A stretch of DNA of 64,000 bases from Brevundimonas poindexterae (GTDB lineage: Bacteria > Pseudomonadota > Alphaproteobacteria > Caulobacterales > Caulobacteraceae). Each line of letters opens with the position of its first letter. Position 1 is the first letter of the stretch. Position numbers and translations under genes: made by a program. Positions 29,855 through 38,509 of this stretch are shown here, in pieces. The stretch is taken from NCBI RefSeq assembly GCF_020524625.1, contig NZ_JAIVLL010000001.1:806001-870000 (forward strand). Reading direction: 5' to 3'. Below the pieces are notes generated by a model that searched no databases, had not been told where the DNA came from, and was given only the letters and a program-made list of their open reading frames with translations.

Positions 29855-31660
29855 ATGCCCCTGTCCCGACTGTCGGTCGCAAACCAGTGGCGAGTCTTCG
29901 CGCTCGCATGGATCGTGCTGGGCGCCGTGGCGGTGGCCGTGGCCGGCTCCATTGCGCGGCTGGATGCGGAGGCGGCGACGCAGCGTCAGGCGGAGACCGC
30001 TGCGATCCTGCACGGGGCCGTGCTGAAGAGCGAACTGGAACGGCAGCAGGCCGTGCCCGCCGTCCTGGCCATGGACCCCGAGCTGCTGGCGCTGGTCACC
30101 GCGCCGTCGGCCGAGCGCCGCGACCGGCTGAACCCCAAGCTCGAACAGCTGGCCGGGGAGGTTCGCGCCGCGGCCCTCTATGTGCTCGACGCCGACGGCA
30201 CGGCGTTGGCCGCCAGCAACTGGCGCGAGCCGACCAGCTTCGTCGGGTCCAACTATCGCTTCCGGCCCTACTATGGCGAGGCCATGCGCGACGGCGATGC
30301 CGCCTTCTTCGCCCTGGGCACGGTCAGCGGGCGACCCGGACTCTATCTGGCGCGCCGCATCGACGATGCCGACGGCGCGCCAGCCGGCGTGATTGTGGCG
30401 AAGGTGGAGTTCGATGCGCTCGAGGAGACGTGGCGCAGCTCGGGCGAGCCGACCTATGTGACCGACGCGGACGGCGTAGTGCTCATCACCACCACGCCTG
30501 AATGGCGGTTCCGCACCACCCGACCCCTCAGCGAGGCGCGCCGGCGGCAGCTGGCCGAACAACAGACGATCGGCGAGCCCCTGCAGGACATGCCGTTCGC
30601 GGCCCTGGAACCTGACCTGATCCGCATCCGGCGCCCCGAGGGCACGCGGCTCTATGCCCATGAGATCGACACCAGCATGGGGCTGGGCTGGACGCTGCAC
30701 CTGTTGTGGCCGGCGGACCAGATGATGTCGCGCGCGGTCGGGGCAGCTCGCGTCTTGGCCCTTCTGAGCGTCGCCCTGCTGGCGGGTCTCAGCGGGATCC
30801 TGCTGCGACGGCGACAGCGGGCCCGCAACCGGGCGGCCGAGGAGGAGGCGGCCCGGATCGAGCTGGAGCGTCAGGTCGCCCTACGCACGGCCGAACTGAG
30901 CGCTGCCAACCATCGCCTGAACCATGAAATGGAAGAGCGCCAGAATCTGGAGCGCAACCGCCAGATCCTGGAGGAGGAGCTGGTGCAGGCCAACAAGCTG
31001 GCGACCGTGGGCCAGATCGCCGCCGGGGTGGCGCACGAGATCAACCAGCCCCTGGCCGCCATCCGCACCCAGGCCGACACGGCCGGCATCTATGCCGAGC
31101 GGGGCGATGCCTCGGCCGTTCGGCGATGCCTCGACGCCATCGCCGGCCTGACCGAGAGGGTCGGCACGATCACGGATGAGCTGAGGGCCTTCTCCCGCAA
31201 GACGCGCTCCGAGGTGGTGGCGGTGGATGTCGAGGACGCCATCGACGGCGCCCTCCTTCTGGTGTCTGCCCGTCTGAAGGAGCGCGGCATCCGGCTGGAT
31301 CGATCCGGCCTCACCCCCGGCCTGCAGGTGAAGGCCGAACGCAACCGGCTGGAACAGGTCGTGCTGAACCTGCTCCAGAATGCCATCGAGGCGCTCGCCG
31401 GGGTGCCCTCGCCCGCCATCGTCCTGTCGTCGCGCCGGCAGGGGCGGAAGGTCGTTGTGCGCCTGACCGACAATGGGCCGGGCCTCAGCGACGAGGTCCG
31501 CGAGCGCCTGTTCACGCCTTTCGTCACCAGCAAGGCCTCGGGTCTCGGGCTGGGGCTGGTCATCAGCCGGGACATCGTGGCCGGCTTCGGGGGTGAGCTG
31601 ACCCATGAACCGGGGCCGTCCGGCACCGTGTTCCAGATCGTGCTGAAAGCCGCCTCATGA
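29855..31660 (+). CDS. dctB: DctB, C4-dicarboxylate sensor histidine kinase
   Basis: A 601-residue membrane sensor kinase. Helix 1 is VFALAWIVLGAVAVAVAGSI (about 14-34). A periplasmic double-Cache/PDC sensor follows (about 40-290, with YVLDADGTALAASNW and FVGSNYRFRPYYGEAMR), then helix 2 (VLALLSVALLAGLSGILL, about 298-315). A coiled coil leads to the HisKA domain with phospho-acceptor AAGVAHEINQPLAAIRTQADTA (about His 394). The ATPase domain has N box NLLQNAIEAL and G boxes DNGPGLSD and GLGLGLVIS. It overlaps dctD by 4 bases. Adjacency to dctA supports a C4-dicarboxylate signal. Confidence 0.93.
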   Translation: MPLSRLSVANQWRVFALAWIVLGAVAVAVAGSIARLDAEAATQRQAETAAILHGAVLKSELERQQAVPAVLAMDPELLALVTAPSAERRDRLNPKLEQLAGEVRAAALYVLDADGTALAASNWREPTSFVGSNYRFRPYYGEAMRDGDAAFFALGTVSGRPGLYLARRIDDADGAPAGVIVAKVEFDALEETWRSSGEPTYVTDADGVVLITTTPEWRFRTTRPLSEARRRQLAEQQTIGEPLQDMPFAALEPDLIRIRRPEGTRLYAHEIDTSMGLGWTLHLLWPADQMMSRAVGAARVLALLSVALLAGLSGILLRRRQRARNRAAEEEAARIELERQVALRTAELSAANHRLNHEMEERQNLERNRQILEEELVQANKLATVGQIAAGVAHEINQPLAAIRTQADTAGIYAERGDASAVRRCLDAIAGLTERVGTITDELRAFSRKTRSEVVAVDVEDAIDGALLLVSARLKERGIRLDRSGLTPGLQVKAERNRLEQVVLNLLQNAIEALAGVPSPAIVLSSRRQGRKVVVRLTDNGPGLSDEVRERLFTPFVTSKASGLGLGLVISRDIVAGFGGELTHEPGPSGTVFQIVLKAAS

Positions 31661-32994
31661 GCTTTACGTCCCTGAATGCCGTAGCCCTGGTCGAGGACGA
31701 CGATGCCTTCCGCGCGGCCCTGGCCGAGCGGCTGGAGCTGGCTGGCTTCGAGGTCTCGGCCCATCCCTCGGCCGAGGCGGCGCTAAGGTCCGTCGGGGCG
31801 GGCTTCGAGGGTGTGGTCGTCACCGACCTCAGGATGCCGGGCATGGACGGCCGCCAATTTGCCGACCGGCTGAATGCGCTCGACCCCGATCTGCCGGTCG
31901 TCCTGATCACCGGCCATGGCGACATCGCTGATGCCGTCGAGGCGATGAAGCGCGGAGCCTATGACTTTCTCGCCAAGCCCTTCGCCCCCGAGCGGTTGAT
32001 CGAAACCCTGCGGCGCGCGCTGGAGAAACGCGCCCTGATTCTCGACAACCGGCGCCTCGCCACCCTGGCCGCCGAGACCGAGGAGTCGATCCCCCTGAGC
32101 GGCGACAGCCCTGCCATCATCGCCCTGCGCGGCGCGATCCGTCAGCTGGCCGACGCCGAGGTGGATGTGCTGATCGAGGGCGAGACCGGCTCGGGCAAGG
32201 AAGCGGTGGCGCGGGCAATTCACAACGCCGGACGACGGCGGCCTCGGCCCTTCGTCGCCGTGACCTGTGCCGCCCTGACGGACGCCGGGGTCGAGGCCCA
32301 GCTGATGGGGCAGGATGCCGGCTATGCCGCTGGCGTCACGCGGCGGCGCGAGGGACAGATCGAGCAGTCGCATCAGGGCAGCCTGTTCCTCGACGAGATT
32401 GATCTGGCGCCCCGACTGGCGCAGCTGACCCTGCTGCGGGTGCTTGAGGAACGCGAGGTCCTGCCGCTGGGCGCCACCGAGCCGAGGGCGCTGGACCTGC
32501 GGGTCCTGGCCGCCACCCAGAACGATCCGGCCAAGGCCGTCGCGCGCGGGGACCTGCGCGAGGACCTCTATTATCGCCTGAATGTCGTCCAGCTGCGCGT
32601 GCCGCCTCTGCGCGAGCGCGCCGATGACGTCCAGACCCTGTTCGCGCGGTTCCTGTCGCGCGCAGCCGCCCGGATGGGGCGCCCCCTGCCCCCGATCGAC
32701 CACGCCGTGCGGCGGCGCCTGATCGAGCATGACTGGCCCGGAAACCTGCGCGAACTGTCGAACTTTGCCAATCAGGTCGCCGTGGGCCTGACCGACGGGC
32801 CCGGAGCGGACGAGGTCGACGAGGGCCTGGCCCAGCGCGTCGCGCGCTATGAGGCCGAACTGATCCGCGAGGCGCTGAGCACCCACCAGGGCGACATCCG
32901 CAAGGTCACGGAGGCGCTGCACCTGCCGCGCAAGACGCTCTACGACAAGATGGCCCGCCACGGCATCCAGCCCGCCGACCACCGGCCGCGCTGA
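31657..32994 (+). CDS. dctD: DctD, NtrC-family response regulator with altered GAFTGA loop
   Basis: A 445-residue regulator. The receiver domain has acidic residues VEDDD (12-16), phospho-site Asp57 in TDLRMPG and Lys107. An AAA+ domain follows with Walker A GETGSGKE (175-182) and Walker B GSLFLDEID. The C-terminal Fis-type helix-turn-helix is GDIRKVTEALHLPRKTLYDK. Where NtrC-type activators carry GAFTGA, the loop that touches sigma54, this protein reads GYAAGV (222-227). Flanking residues (LMGQDA before, TRRREGQIE after) align well, so it is not a misalignment. The ATPase appears intact while sigma54 contact is probably lost or changed. Confidence 0.92.
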   Translation: MSFTSLNAVALVEDDDAFRAALAERLELAGFEVSAHPSAEAALRSVGAGFEGVVVTDLRMPGMDGRQFADRLNALDPDLPVVLITGHGDIADAVEAMKRGAYDFLAKPFAPERLIETLRRALEKRALILDNRRLATLAAETEESIPLSGDSPAIIALRGAIRQLADAEVDVLIEGETGSGKEAVARAIHNAGRRRPRPFVAVTCAALTDAGVEAQLMGQDAGYAAGVTRRREGQIEQSHQGSLFLDEIDLAPRLAQLTLLRVLEEREVLPLGATEPRALDLRVLAATQNDPAKAVARGDLREDLYYRLNVVQLRVPPLRERADDVQTLFARFLSRAAARMGRPLPPIDHAVRRRLIEHDWPGNLRELSNFANQVAVGLTDGPGADEVDEGLAQRVARYEAELIREALSTHQGDIRKVTEALHLPRKTLYDKMARHGIQPADHRPR

Positions 32995-33015
32995 GACGCT
33001 CATTCATCTGTCAAA

Positions 33016-33100
33016 TGGTGCGGGTGGTCGGGCTCGAACCGACACTCCTTTCGGAACCGGATTTTGAGTCCGGCGCGTCTACCAATTCCACCACACCCGC
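33016..33100 (-). tRNA. tRNA-Leu(CAA)
   Basis: An 85-base class II tRNA on the minus strand with encoded CCA. The acceptor stem is GCGGGTG with CACCCGC. The anticodon stem CCGGA/TCCGG closes loop CTCAAAA, giving anticodon CAA. The long variable arm and TTCGAGC T loop are typical of leucine tRNAs. It lies 21 bases past the dctD stop. Confidence 0.95.
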
Positions 33101-33159
33101 GTGAGGTCCGGCGGATTTAGCGGATCACCGCCGGGTGCGCCACACCGTTCTGGGCCTGC

Positions 33160-33981
33160 CTACCGGAGGATTTCGACCCGTTCCACCACGATGACGGGCC
33201 GTACAAAGCCCTGCGGCATGTAGATGATGCGGCCGTCCAGTGCTTCAGCTGGACCATCATACTCGTACCGGGCGCGTCCCTGTCGTGCGACCAGCCTCGC
33301 CCCGAGGCCACCATCTGCAGGGCGTTCGAAATCGATCTGGCAGTCGCGCACCCCGCCCTGGGCCGTGAGAATGCAGCTGTAGAGAATCCTGGACTCCCGG
33401 GTTGGGCGCCCGCCGCTGTAGTCGAAGCCTCCAATCTCCCATCCGGGCAGAAGAAAGGCGTCGGCCATCGGCAAACTGTCGCGCGGATCTTCGGTGCGCC
33501 TTCCGCAGGCGGTCAGAACATGGTCGATGCCTGAACTGTCTGACGGCAAGGGGATAGCCATGCGCCGCGGAGCCCTGCCCTCGCTCGCAGGAATACGCAC
33601 GATGTAGGCCTCTGCCCCCTTCAGGCTGCGGGCGAAGCGGTCCGGATAGACGCTCGTTGCCCCGGGCGACCCTGCCACAGCCTTCCAGCTGGATGTGACC
33701 AAAGAATCCGCCGACGTGCCCGTGTCCAGCACGCGATGGCCGTAGTCGCTGATCTCGCTCTCGTCCGGCGCAGGGACGCCGAGGACAACAAAATCCAGAT
33801 CATCGTCACTACACTGAACCGCGATGCCGACCCCACCCTCATAGATCACGCTGGCGACGGTGATGCCGCGTTCGGTATCGGTCTCAACGTCCCAGCCGTC
33901 CTGGGCCGTGGCCGGCGCGGCCGTCGCAAGGACGGCGAGGGCTGCGGCCACTCCAGAACACCCCCGCTTTTCACCCGTCAT
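33160..33981 (-). CDS. Secreted protein of unknown function, tandem paralog C
   Basis: The start is set at ATG 33981 (MTGEKRG), which has GGGGAG 7 bases upstream. The 273-residue protein has a signal peptide ending near ATAQ. It shares a layout with the next two genes upstream: a region starting WDVETD, one Cys (VQCSDDD), a central VLTACGRRTEDPRDSLP, and a C-terminal half with ILYSCILTAQGGVRDCQIDFERPA. That last block resembles the TonB C-terminal-like pattern GxxxxCxVxxxxP. No function can be assigned. It is the last of three genes, followed by tRNA-Leu. Confidence 0.8.
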   Translation of the reverse strand: MTGEKRGCSGVAAALAVLATAAPATAQDGWDVETDTERGITVASVIYEGGVGIAVQCSDDDLDFVVLGVPAPDESEISDYGHRVLDTGTSADSLVTSSWKAVAGSPGATSVYPDRFARSLKGAEAYIVRIPASEGRAPRRMAIPLPSDSSGIDHVLTACGRRTEDPRDSLPMADAFLLPGWEIGGFDYSGGRPTRESRILYSCILTAQGGVRDCQIDFERPADGGLGARLVARQGRARYEYDGPAEALDGRIIYMPQGFVRPVIVVERVEILR

Positions 33982-34011
33982 GCCTGCTCTCCCCGCCAGC
34001 AAAGGCCAAGC

Positions 34012-34827
34012 CTAGTCGATACGAACACTGGCCGAAAAATGGATTCGCGCACGCGGCACCGAAGCATCGGGATCTCCGTCCACCTGCACCCTCCAGCGCC
34101 GCGCCACGTAACGCCCGTATTCACCCGCCACAGACGACCCGCTGGGATGCTCGGACTCGACCTCACAGTCTTCCAGACGGCCGTCGGGGCGCGTGGAGCA
34201 ACTGATGACGGCGACACCGGAACCGCGCATGTCATCCCGGGGCGGCGGAAGGGGCCGGTCACGCCAGTCCAGAGGCGTATCCAGGTCGATGCCTTCCAGC
34301 AGGAGGTCACGCGGATCCTCCAACGGACGCCCGCAGGCTGTGAGAACCTCGTCCAGGTTGCGGGACGTGGACGGCAGCTCGACCTCGTAGGCGCGAACAG
34401 GCCCGTCTGCTTCGTCTTCCAGAATTGCCAGCTGGAGTGCACCCCCGGCGCGCAGGCTGCGCGCAAACGGGGCCGGCAACAGGGCCACGGCCGTGGTTTC
34501 GTCCGTGCCGACTGCCCACCGCTGGAAATCCTCTTCGCCTCCCCGGAGGGCCACGCGGATGGGACGCTCTCGAAGCATGGCCTCCTCGAACGTGAGGCCC
34601 GGTTCGGGAAGTCCGCTGATCACGGCATTGAAGGACCCGTCCTTGCACTGGAACATCATGCCGAGGCCGTTGCTGAACTGGACATAGGCCATTTCCGCCC
34701 GGCCGCGCCGGTCACGGACGATATCCCAGTCATCGCCGGTATCCTGGGCCAGAGCGGGTGTGGCCTGGGCCGATCCCAGGCAAAACGCGAGGGCCACGAG
34801 CCACGGCCGTGACGCTGTCGGGCCCAT
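34012..34827 (-). CDS. Secreted protein of unknown function, tandem paralog B
   Basis: A 271-residue protein with a signal peptide ending near ALAQ (residue 28). It has DDWDIVRDRRGRAEMAYVQF, a single Cys in MMFQCKDG, the shared motif VLTACGRPLEDPRDLLL (about 168), and a terminal domain with AVISCSTRPDGRLEDCEVESEHPSG. Layout and the paired Cys motifs match its two neighbours, so the three arose by tandem duplication. It starts 3 bases after the stop of paralog A. Periplasmic or outer-envelope location is inferred. Confidence 0.8.
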   Translation of the reverse strand: MGPTASRPWLVALAFCLGSAQATPALAQDTGDDWDIVRDRRGRAEMAYVQFSNGLGMMFQCKDGSFNAVISGLPEPGLTFEEAMLRERPIRVALRGGEEDFQRWAVGTDETTAVALLPAPFARSLRAGGALQLAILEDEADGPVRAYEVELPSTSRNLDEVLTACGRPLEDPRDLLLEGIDLDTPLDWRDRPLPPPRDDMRGSGVAVISCSTRPDGRLEDCEVESEHPSGSSVAGEYGRYVARRWRVQVDGDPDASVPRARIHFSASVRID

Positions 34828-34830
34828 CGC

Positions 34831-35568
34831 CTATTCCACCATCGTCGTCAGGCGTATGGCCACCAGGCGGCCCGGCGGTACTTCCCCGCGGACACGCGAC
34901 TCTTCCAGCGAACGGACGCTGGCCTCTCCATAGCCGTAGCCAGCGGGGCTTTCCGCCTCGGCTTCGCAATCGGTCAGACGACCGCCTTCAGCGGTCATGC
35001 AGGTGACATAGGCCCAGCCCGACACCCGGTCGCGCGCCGCGCGAGGCGATATGATCACCCGGCCCTCGCGCAGGAAATCGTCTTCCTGGGACAGGCGCAG
35101 GGGTTCGGCCTCGTCCCTCTCGTGGAAGAGAGGCTGTCCGCAGGCCGTAAGCACGCCCTCCATTCCGGAGGTATCCGCAGGCGGGGTCAGGGTGAACTGG
35201 ACCGCGCCGTCGCCCTCTCCGAACTGCAGCGTGGCCGACCGGGTGTTGACGAACCCCCGCATCAGTTGGGCCGGGCGCTCGGCGATCAGGTAGCGGCCAT
35301 TGTCAGACGGGGTCCAGGCGGCCCAATGAACGCGACCGTCCCCGAACTTGGTGGCAACGTCGATCTGCGGCGCCCGGATCTGCAGCCCCTGAACCAGCAA
35401 CTCGGGCGTGCCGGATTGACAGCGCGCGATCACGGCGATGCCCTCGGGGAACACGGCATAGGCCAGTTCCAGATCATCCGTGCTCTGATGGGTCCAGGTC
35501 TCTGGCTGCTGCGCCAGCACTGTCCCCGCCATGAGCGAGGCCATCAGGGCACCGACGATCATTTTCAT
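34831..35568 (-). CDS. Secreted protein of unknown function, tandem paralog A
   Basis: A 245-residue protein with a signal peptide (MKMIVGALMASLMAGTVLAQ). It has LELAYAVFPEGIAVIARCQSG, then VLTACGQPLFHERDEAEP (about 145), then a C-terminal block with AYVTCMTAEGGRLTDCEAEAESPAGYG. That block is close to the TonB_C-like domains common in Caulobacterales. Its ATG overlaps the stop of the FAH-family gene (TCAT at 35565-35568), so the three paralogs are probably transcribed with, or through, that gene. Function is unknown. Confidence 0.8.
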   Translation of the reverse strand: MKMIVGALMASLMAGTVLAQQPETWTHQSTDDLELAYAVFPEGIAVIARCQSGTPELLVQGLQIRAPQIDVATKFGDGRVHWAAWTPSDNGRYLIAERPAQLMRGFVNTRSATLQFGEGDGAVQFTLTPPADTSGMEGVLTACGQPLFHERDEAEPLRLSQEDDFLREGRVIISPRAARDRVSGWAYVTCMTAEGGRLTDCEAEAESPAGYGYGEASVRSLEESRVRGEVPPGRLVAIRLTTMVE

Positions 35569-36575
35569 CCCAGAGGCTCCACGGTCTGCTCGATCGTTCC
35601 GAAGATCGAATGATGTTTTTCGTCCAGCATTTCGATGCGAACGGTGTCGCCGTGCTGAAGGAAGGGGGTCTCGGCCTTGCCGCGCAGGATGGTCTCGACC
35701 GTCCGCACCTCGGCGATGCAGGAATAGCCGAGGCCGCCGTCGCTGATCGGCTTGCCCGGACCGCCGTCGGCGTCACGGTTCGAGACCGTGCCCGAGCCGA
35801 TGATCGAGCCCGCCACCAGCGACCGGGTCTTGGCCAGGTGGGCGATCAGGGTGCCGAAATCGAAGGTCATGTCCTCGCCGGCATCGGCCTGGCCGAAGGG
35901 TTTGCCGTTCAGGGTGACGGTCAGGGCGCCCTTCAGCTTGCCGTCCTGCCACCGGTCGCCGAGCGAGTCGGGGGTGACGAACACGGGGGTGAAGGCGCTG
36001 GCGGGCTTGGACTGGACGAAGCCGAAGCCCTTGCCCAGTTCGGCCGGGATCAGGTTGCGCAGGGAGACATCATTGACCAGTCCGACCAGCCGGACATAGC
36101 CGAGGGCCTCGTCGCGGGACACGCCCTGGGGCACGTCACCGGTCACGACCACCACCTCGGCCTCAAGATCGCAACCCCAAGCCGGGTCGGCCAGCGGAAT
36201 GGGATCACGCGGGCCGAGGAAACCGTCGGATCCGCCCTGATACATCAAGGGATCGGTCCAGAAGCTCTCGGGCATTTCGGCGCCGCGCGCCTGCCGGACA
36301 AGGGCGACGTGGTTCACATAGGCCGAGCCGTCGGCCCACTGATAGGCGCGTGGCAGGGGGGCGGCGGCCTCCCGCTCGTGGAAGCGGCCGCGCGGAACGG
36401 CCTCGTGCTCCAGACTTTCGGCCAGGGCACGCAGGCGCGGTTCGCACCGCTCCCAGTCGTCCAGTGCGGCCTGCAGGGTCGGGGCGATCAGGAAGGCGTC
36501 GGTGAACCAGTTCAGGTCTTTCGACACCACGACGAGGCGGCCGTCACGGCCATGTTTCAGGGATGCGAGTTTCAT
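35565..36575 (-). CDS. Fumarylacetoacetate hydrolase (FAH) family protein
   Basis: A 336-residue FAH-fold enzyme. Metal-binding acidic residues are visible in DLEAEVVVVTGD (about 135-146) and near GLVNDVSLRNLIPAELGKGFGFVQSKP (about 165-192). LVAGSIIGSGTVSNRD (about 255) is also typical. The family cleaves C-C bonds in tyrosine and aromatic catabolism; true fumarylacetoacetases and relatives such as acylpyruvases share this fold. The hpd gene 3 kb away on the same strand makes a tyrosine-pathway role plausible. The start is ATG 36575 (MKLASLKHG). Confidence 0.9.
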   Translation of the reverse strand: MKLASLKHGRDGRLVVVSKDLNWFTDAFLIAPTLQAALDDWERCEPRLRALAESLEHEAVPRGRFHEREAAAPLPRAYQWADGSAYVNHVALVRQARGAEMPESFWTDPLMYQGGSDGFLGPRDPIPLADPAWGCDLEAEVVVVTGDVPQGVSRDEALGYVRLVGLVNDVSLRNLIPAELGKGFGFVQSKPASAFTPVFVTPDSLGDRWQDGKLKGALTVTLNGKPFGQADAGEDMTFDFGTLIAHLAKTRSLVAGSIIGSGTVSNRDADGGPGKPISDGGLGYSCIAEVRTVETILRGKAETPFLQHGDTVRIEMLDEKHHSIFGTIEQTVEPLG

Positions 36576-36612
36576 GAGCCACGATTAGGCGGTTTGGGAC
36601 GCGAGGAAAACC

Positions 36613-37311
36613 TCAGTCTGCCGACAGCTCGCTGTGCGCCGCCCGCATCTCGCCGGTCCGGGCGTCCTTGTCCCGCCACCAGTCGTTCAGGTCCGCGATG
36701 GCGGCGCGGATGGCATGGTCCCGTTCACGAGGCGACAGCTGGCCTCCCGGGGGATGAGTGTGGTGGCCGCCCCCGCCGTGACCGGTCCCGCTTCGACGCG
36801 CGTCCCGGTTGCCGTTGATGACCGTGATCTGGGTGACCGTGGGCGACGATGACTCCTCGACGTCATGGTCATCGTCTGCGTGATCGTCATGGTCATGGTC
36901 GCCATGATCCTCATGCGATTCCGGGCAGGCATGGGCATGCGGAACATGGCGGCGCCCTTTCAGCGCGCACTCGAGGCTGTCGAGCCCCGGATTCAGGCCT
37001 TTTGCGATCGAAAGGGTCGCGCCCAGCCGCTTGTGAATGACGCGCTGGACCTCCTCGGCCTTGCCCACGAGGGAGCCCCCGTCTGCCTTCATCGCTGCCT
37101 TGAGCGCATCGTCGATGGCTTTCCAGATGCTGTCGGCGGCGTCGGGGTCGCGACGGGTCTGGCCGTTGCGGAGCATCCAGCCGAGGAAGAACAGCAGCGC
37201 CCCGAGCGCGACCAGCAGCGCGAGGAACAGCGGTTCCAGCCCCAGGAATACGGGCGGATCGACGGGCTCGAAGACCCCTCCCCCCTGAAAGTCGCTCGCA
37301 TAGACAGCCAC
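36613..37311 (-). CDS. Membrane-anchored His/Asp-rich protein of unknown function
   Basis: The start is set at GTG 37311 (MAVYASDFQGGG), because AGGAGG lies 5 bases upstream; a Met at 37335 is in frame but lacks a ribosome site. The 232-residue product has one hydrophobic helix (EPLFLALLVALGALLFFLGWML, about 24-45) and an amphipathic helical region. A cluster of alternating His and Asp follows (about 120-145, for example DHGDHDHDDHADDDHD), then a Gly/His-rich patch. The cluster could bind divalent metal such as zinc, nickel or cobalt. I do not recognise the family. Confidence 0.65.
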   Translation of the reverse strand: MAVYASDFQGGGVFEPVDPPVFLGLEPLFLALLVALGALLFFLGWMLRNGQTRRDPDAADSIWKAIDDALKAAMKADGGSLVGKAEEVQRVIHKRLGATLSIAKGLNPGLDSLECALKGRRHVPHAHACPESHEDHGDHDHDDHADDDHDVEESSSPTVTQITVINGNRDARRSGTGHGGGGHHTHPPGGQLSPRERDHAIRAAIADLNDWWRDKDARTGEMRAAHSELSAD

Positions 37312-37383
37312 GGTCGCCTCCTCAGCCCGGGCCATGATGGCAGGGTCAGCCCGGTTGGCAACGGGAAAGGTTAACGGCGGGGA

Positions 37384-37653
37384 TCAGCGATCCGGTTCGA
37401 CCACCGCCCGGGCCTCGGCGCCGTGGCGGGTGCCGGGCAGGCGCACCTCGACCTCGATGGCGATCGCGCCTTCGGGCTGGTGCGCCCAGATGTAGCGACG
37501 CTCCACCTCGACCTCGAGGCCCCCGGCGGTCAGGCCGCCATAGGTGTCCCCCCAGGGAGCGATCCGCTTCATCTCGGCCCAGCTGAGGGCGCAGGCGGCG
37601 TCCAGCTCCTCGATGGCCAGGGCGGACAGGTCGTCGGTTCGATGATCGGTCAC
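37384..37653 (-). CDS. Small hypothetical protein
   Basis: An 89-residue soluble protein, MTDHRTDDLSALAIEELDAA... with a central WGDTYGGLTAGGLEVEVERRYIW. There is no signal peptide or membrane segment. Its start overlaps the end of the isoprenylcysteine methyltransferase-like gene by 4 bases, and it ends a gene string running from hpd to here. No family recognised. Confidence 0.65.
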   Translation of the reverse strand: MTDHRTDDLSALAIEELDAACALSWAEMKRIAPWGDTYGGLTAGGLEVEVERRYIWAHQPEGAIAIEVEVRLPGTRHGAEARAVVEPDR

Positions 37654-38144
37654 AGCCAGCGCCTCACGCGTTTACAATAGGCCTCATAGTCGGCGCCGAA
37701 GGTGCGGGCCAGATAGGCCTCTTCCTTGCGGATCACGGCCCAGTCGATAACCACCAGACAGGGCACCAGCATCAGCAGGGCGACCGGCGAATCCATCGCT
37801 ATCGCCAGCCCGGCATAGGTGATGGCGAATCCGACGTAGATCGGATTGCGGCTGAACCGATAGGGCCCCTCGGTCGCGAGTGCCGTCGACGGCTTCCACG
37901 GTTCGACCGCAGTGCCCAGCCGCCGGAACAGGCCCGCCGCCATACCGTCCAGCAACAGGCCACCGATGATGAGCACCATGGCGACGCCCCGGCGGACCTC
38001 GGTCGTCAGGCCAAGGCTCATATCCTCGCCCGCCGGCAGGCCGATCTGCGCGCCATAGCGATCCAGCATCCAGGCGAGGCCGAGGAAGCCGAAATAGATC
38101 AGCGGCGGCGGCACGGCCACATTGGGGTGATCATGCTGTGCCAT
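37650..38144 (-). CDS. Isoprenylcysteine carboxyl methyltransferase (ICMT/PEMT)-family membrane protein
   Basis: A 164-residue protein with four to five membrane segments. The SAM-binding signature of the ICMT/phospholipid methyltransferase group is TEGPYRFSRNPIYVGF (about residues 90-105), followed by RKEEAYLARTFGADYEAY (about 140-157). Bacteria lack prenylated CAAX proteins as a rule, so the true substrate is unknown and may be a lipid or isoprenoid. It overlaps the cupin gene by 1 base and the next gene by 4 bases. Confidence 0.88.
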   Translation of the reverse strand: MAQHDHPNVAVPPPLIYFGFLGLAWMLDRYGAQIGLPAGEDMSLGLTTEVRRGVAMVLIIGGLLLDGMAAGLFRRLGTAVEPWKPSTALATEGPYRFSRNPIYVGFAITYAGLAIAMDSPVALLMLVPCLVVIDWAVIRKEEAYLARTFGADYEAYCKRVRRWL

Positions 38145-38506
38145 CAGATTCTGGCTCCCATGGGGGCGGTGAATTCAGAGGTCGGGGCATCGCCGGTGTT
38201 GATGACTTCGGACGGCTCGAAGATCATGACCTCCGCCTCCTCGTCGGCGGCTGTCCGGTGTTCCACGCCACGCGGCACCACGATGAACTGGCCGGGATCA
38301 AGCGTGACACTGCGGTCCCGGAACTCGACCCGGAAGCGGCCCTTCCACACCAGGAACATTTCCTCGGCATCGGCATGGCTGTGCCAGGGAAAGGTCCCCT
38401 GGACCTTGACCAGGCGGACGTCCTGTCCGTTCAGCTGGGCTGCGATGCGCGGCCGCCAGTGGTCGTTGAAGGCGGCGAATTTCTCGGCGAGGTCGATGGC
38501 CTGCAT
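38144..38506 (-). CDS. Cupin-domain protein
   Basis: A 120-residue single-domain cupin. The metal-binding pattern is visible as HSHADAEEMFLVWKGRF (about residues 42-58) and PGQFIVVPRGVEHRT (about 71-85). The fold covers mannose isomerases, dioxygenases and regulators, so the role cannot be read from sequence. Its start is 3 bases past the asparaginase stop, and it touches the methyltransferase gene. Confidence 0.88.
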   Translation of the reverse strand: MQAIDLAEKFAAFNDHWRPRIAAQLNGQDVRLVKVQGTFPWHSHADAEEMFLVWKGRFRVEFRDRSVTLDPGQFIVVPRGVEHRTAADEEAEVMIFEPSEVINTGDAPTSEFTAPMGARI

Positions 38507-38509
38507 CCG

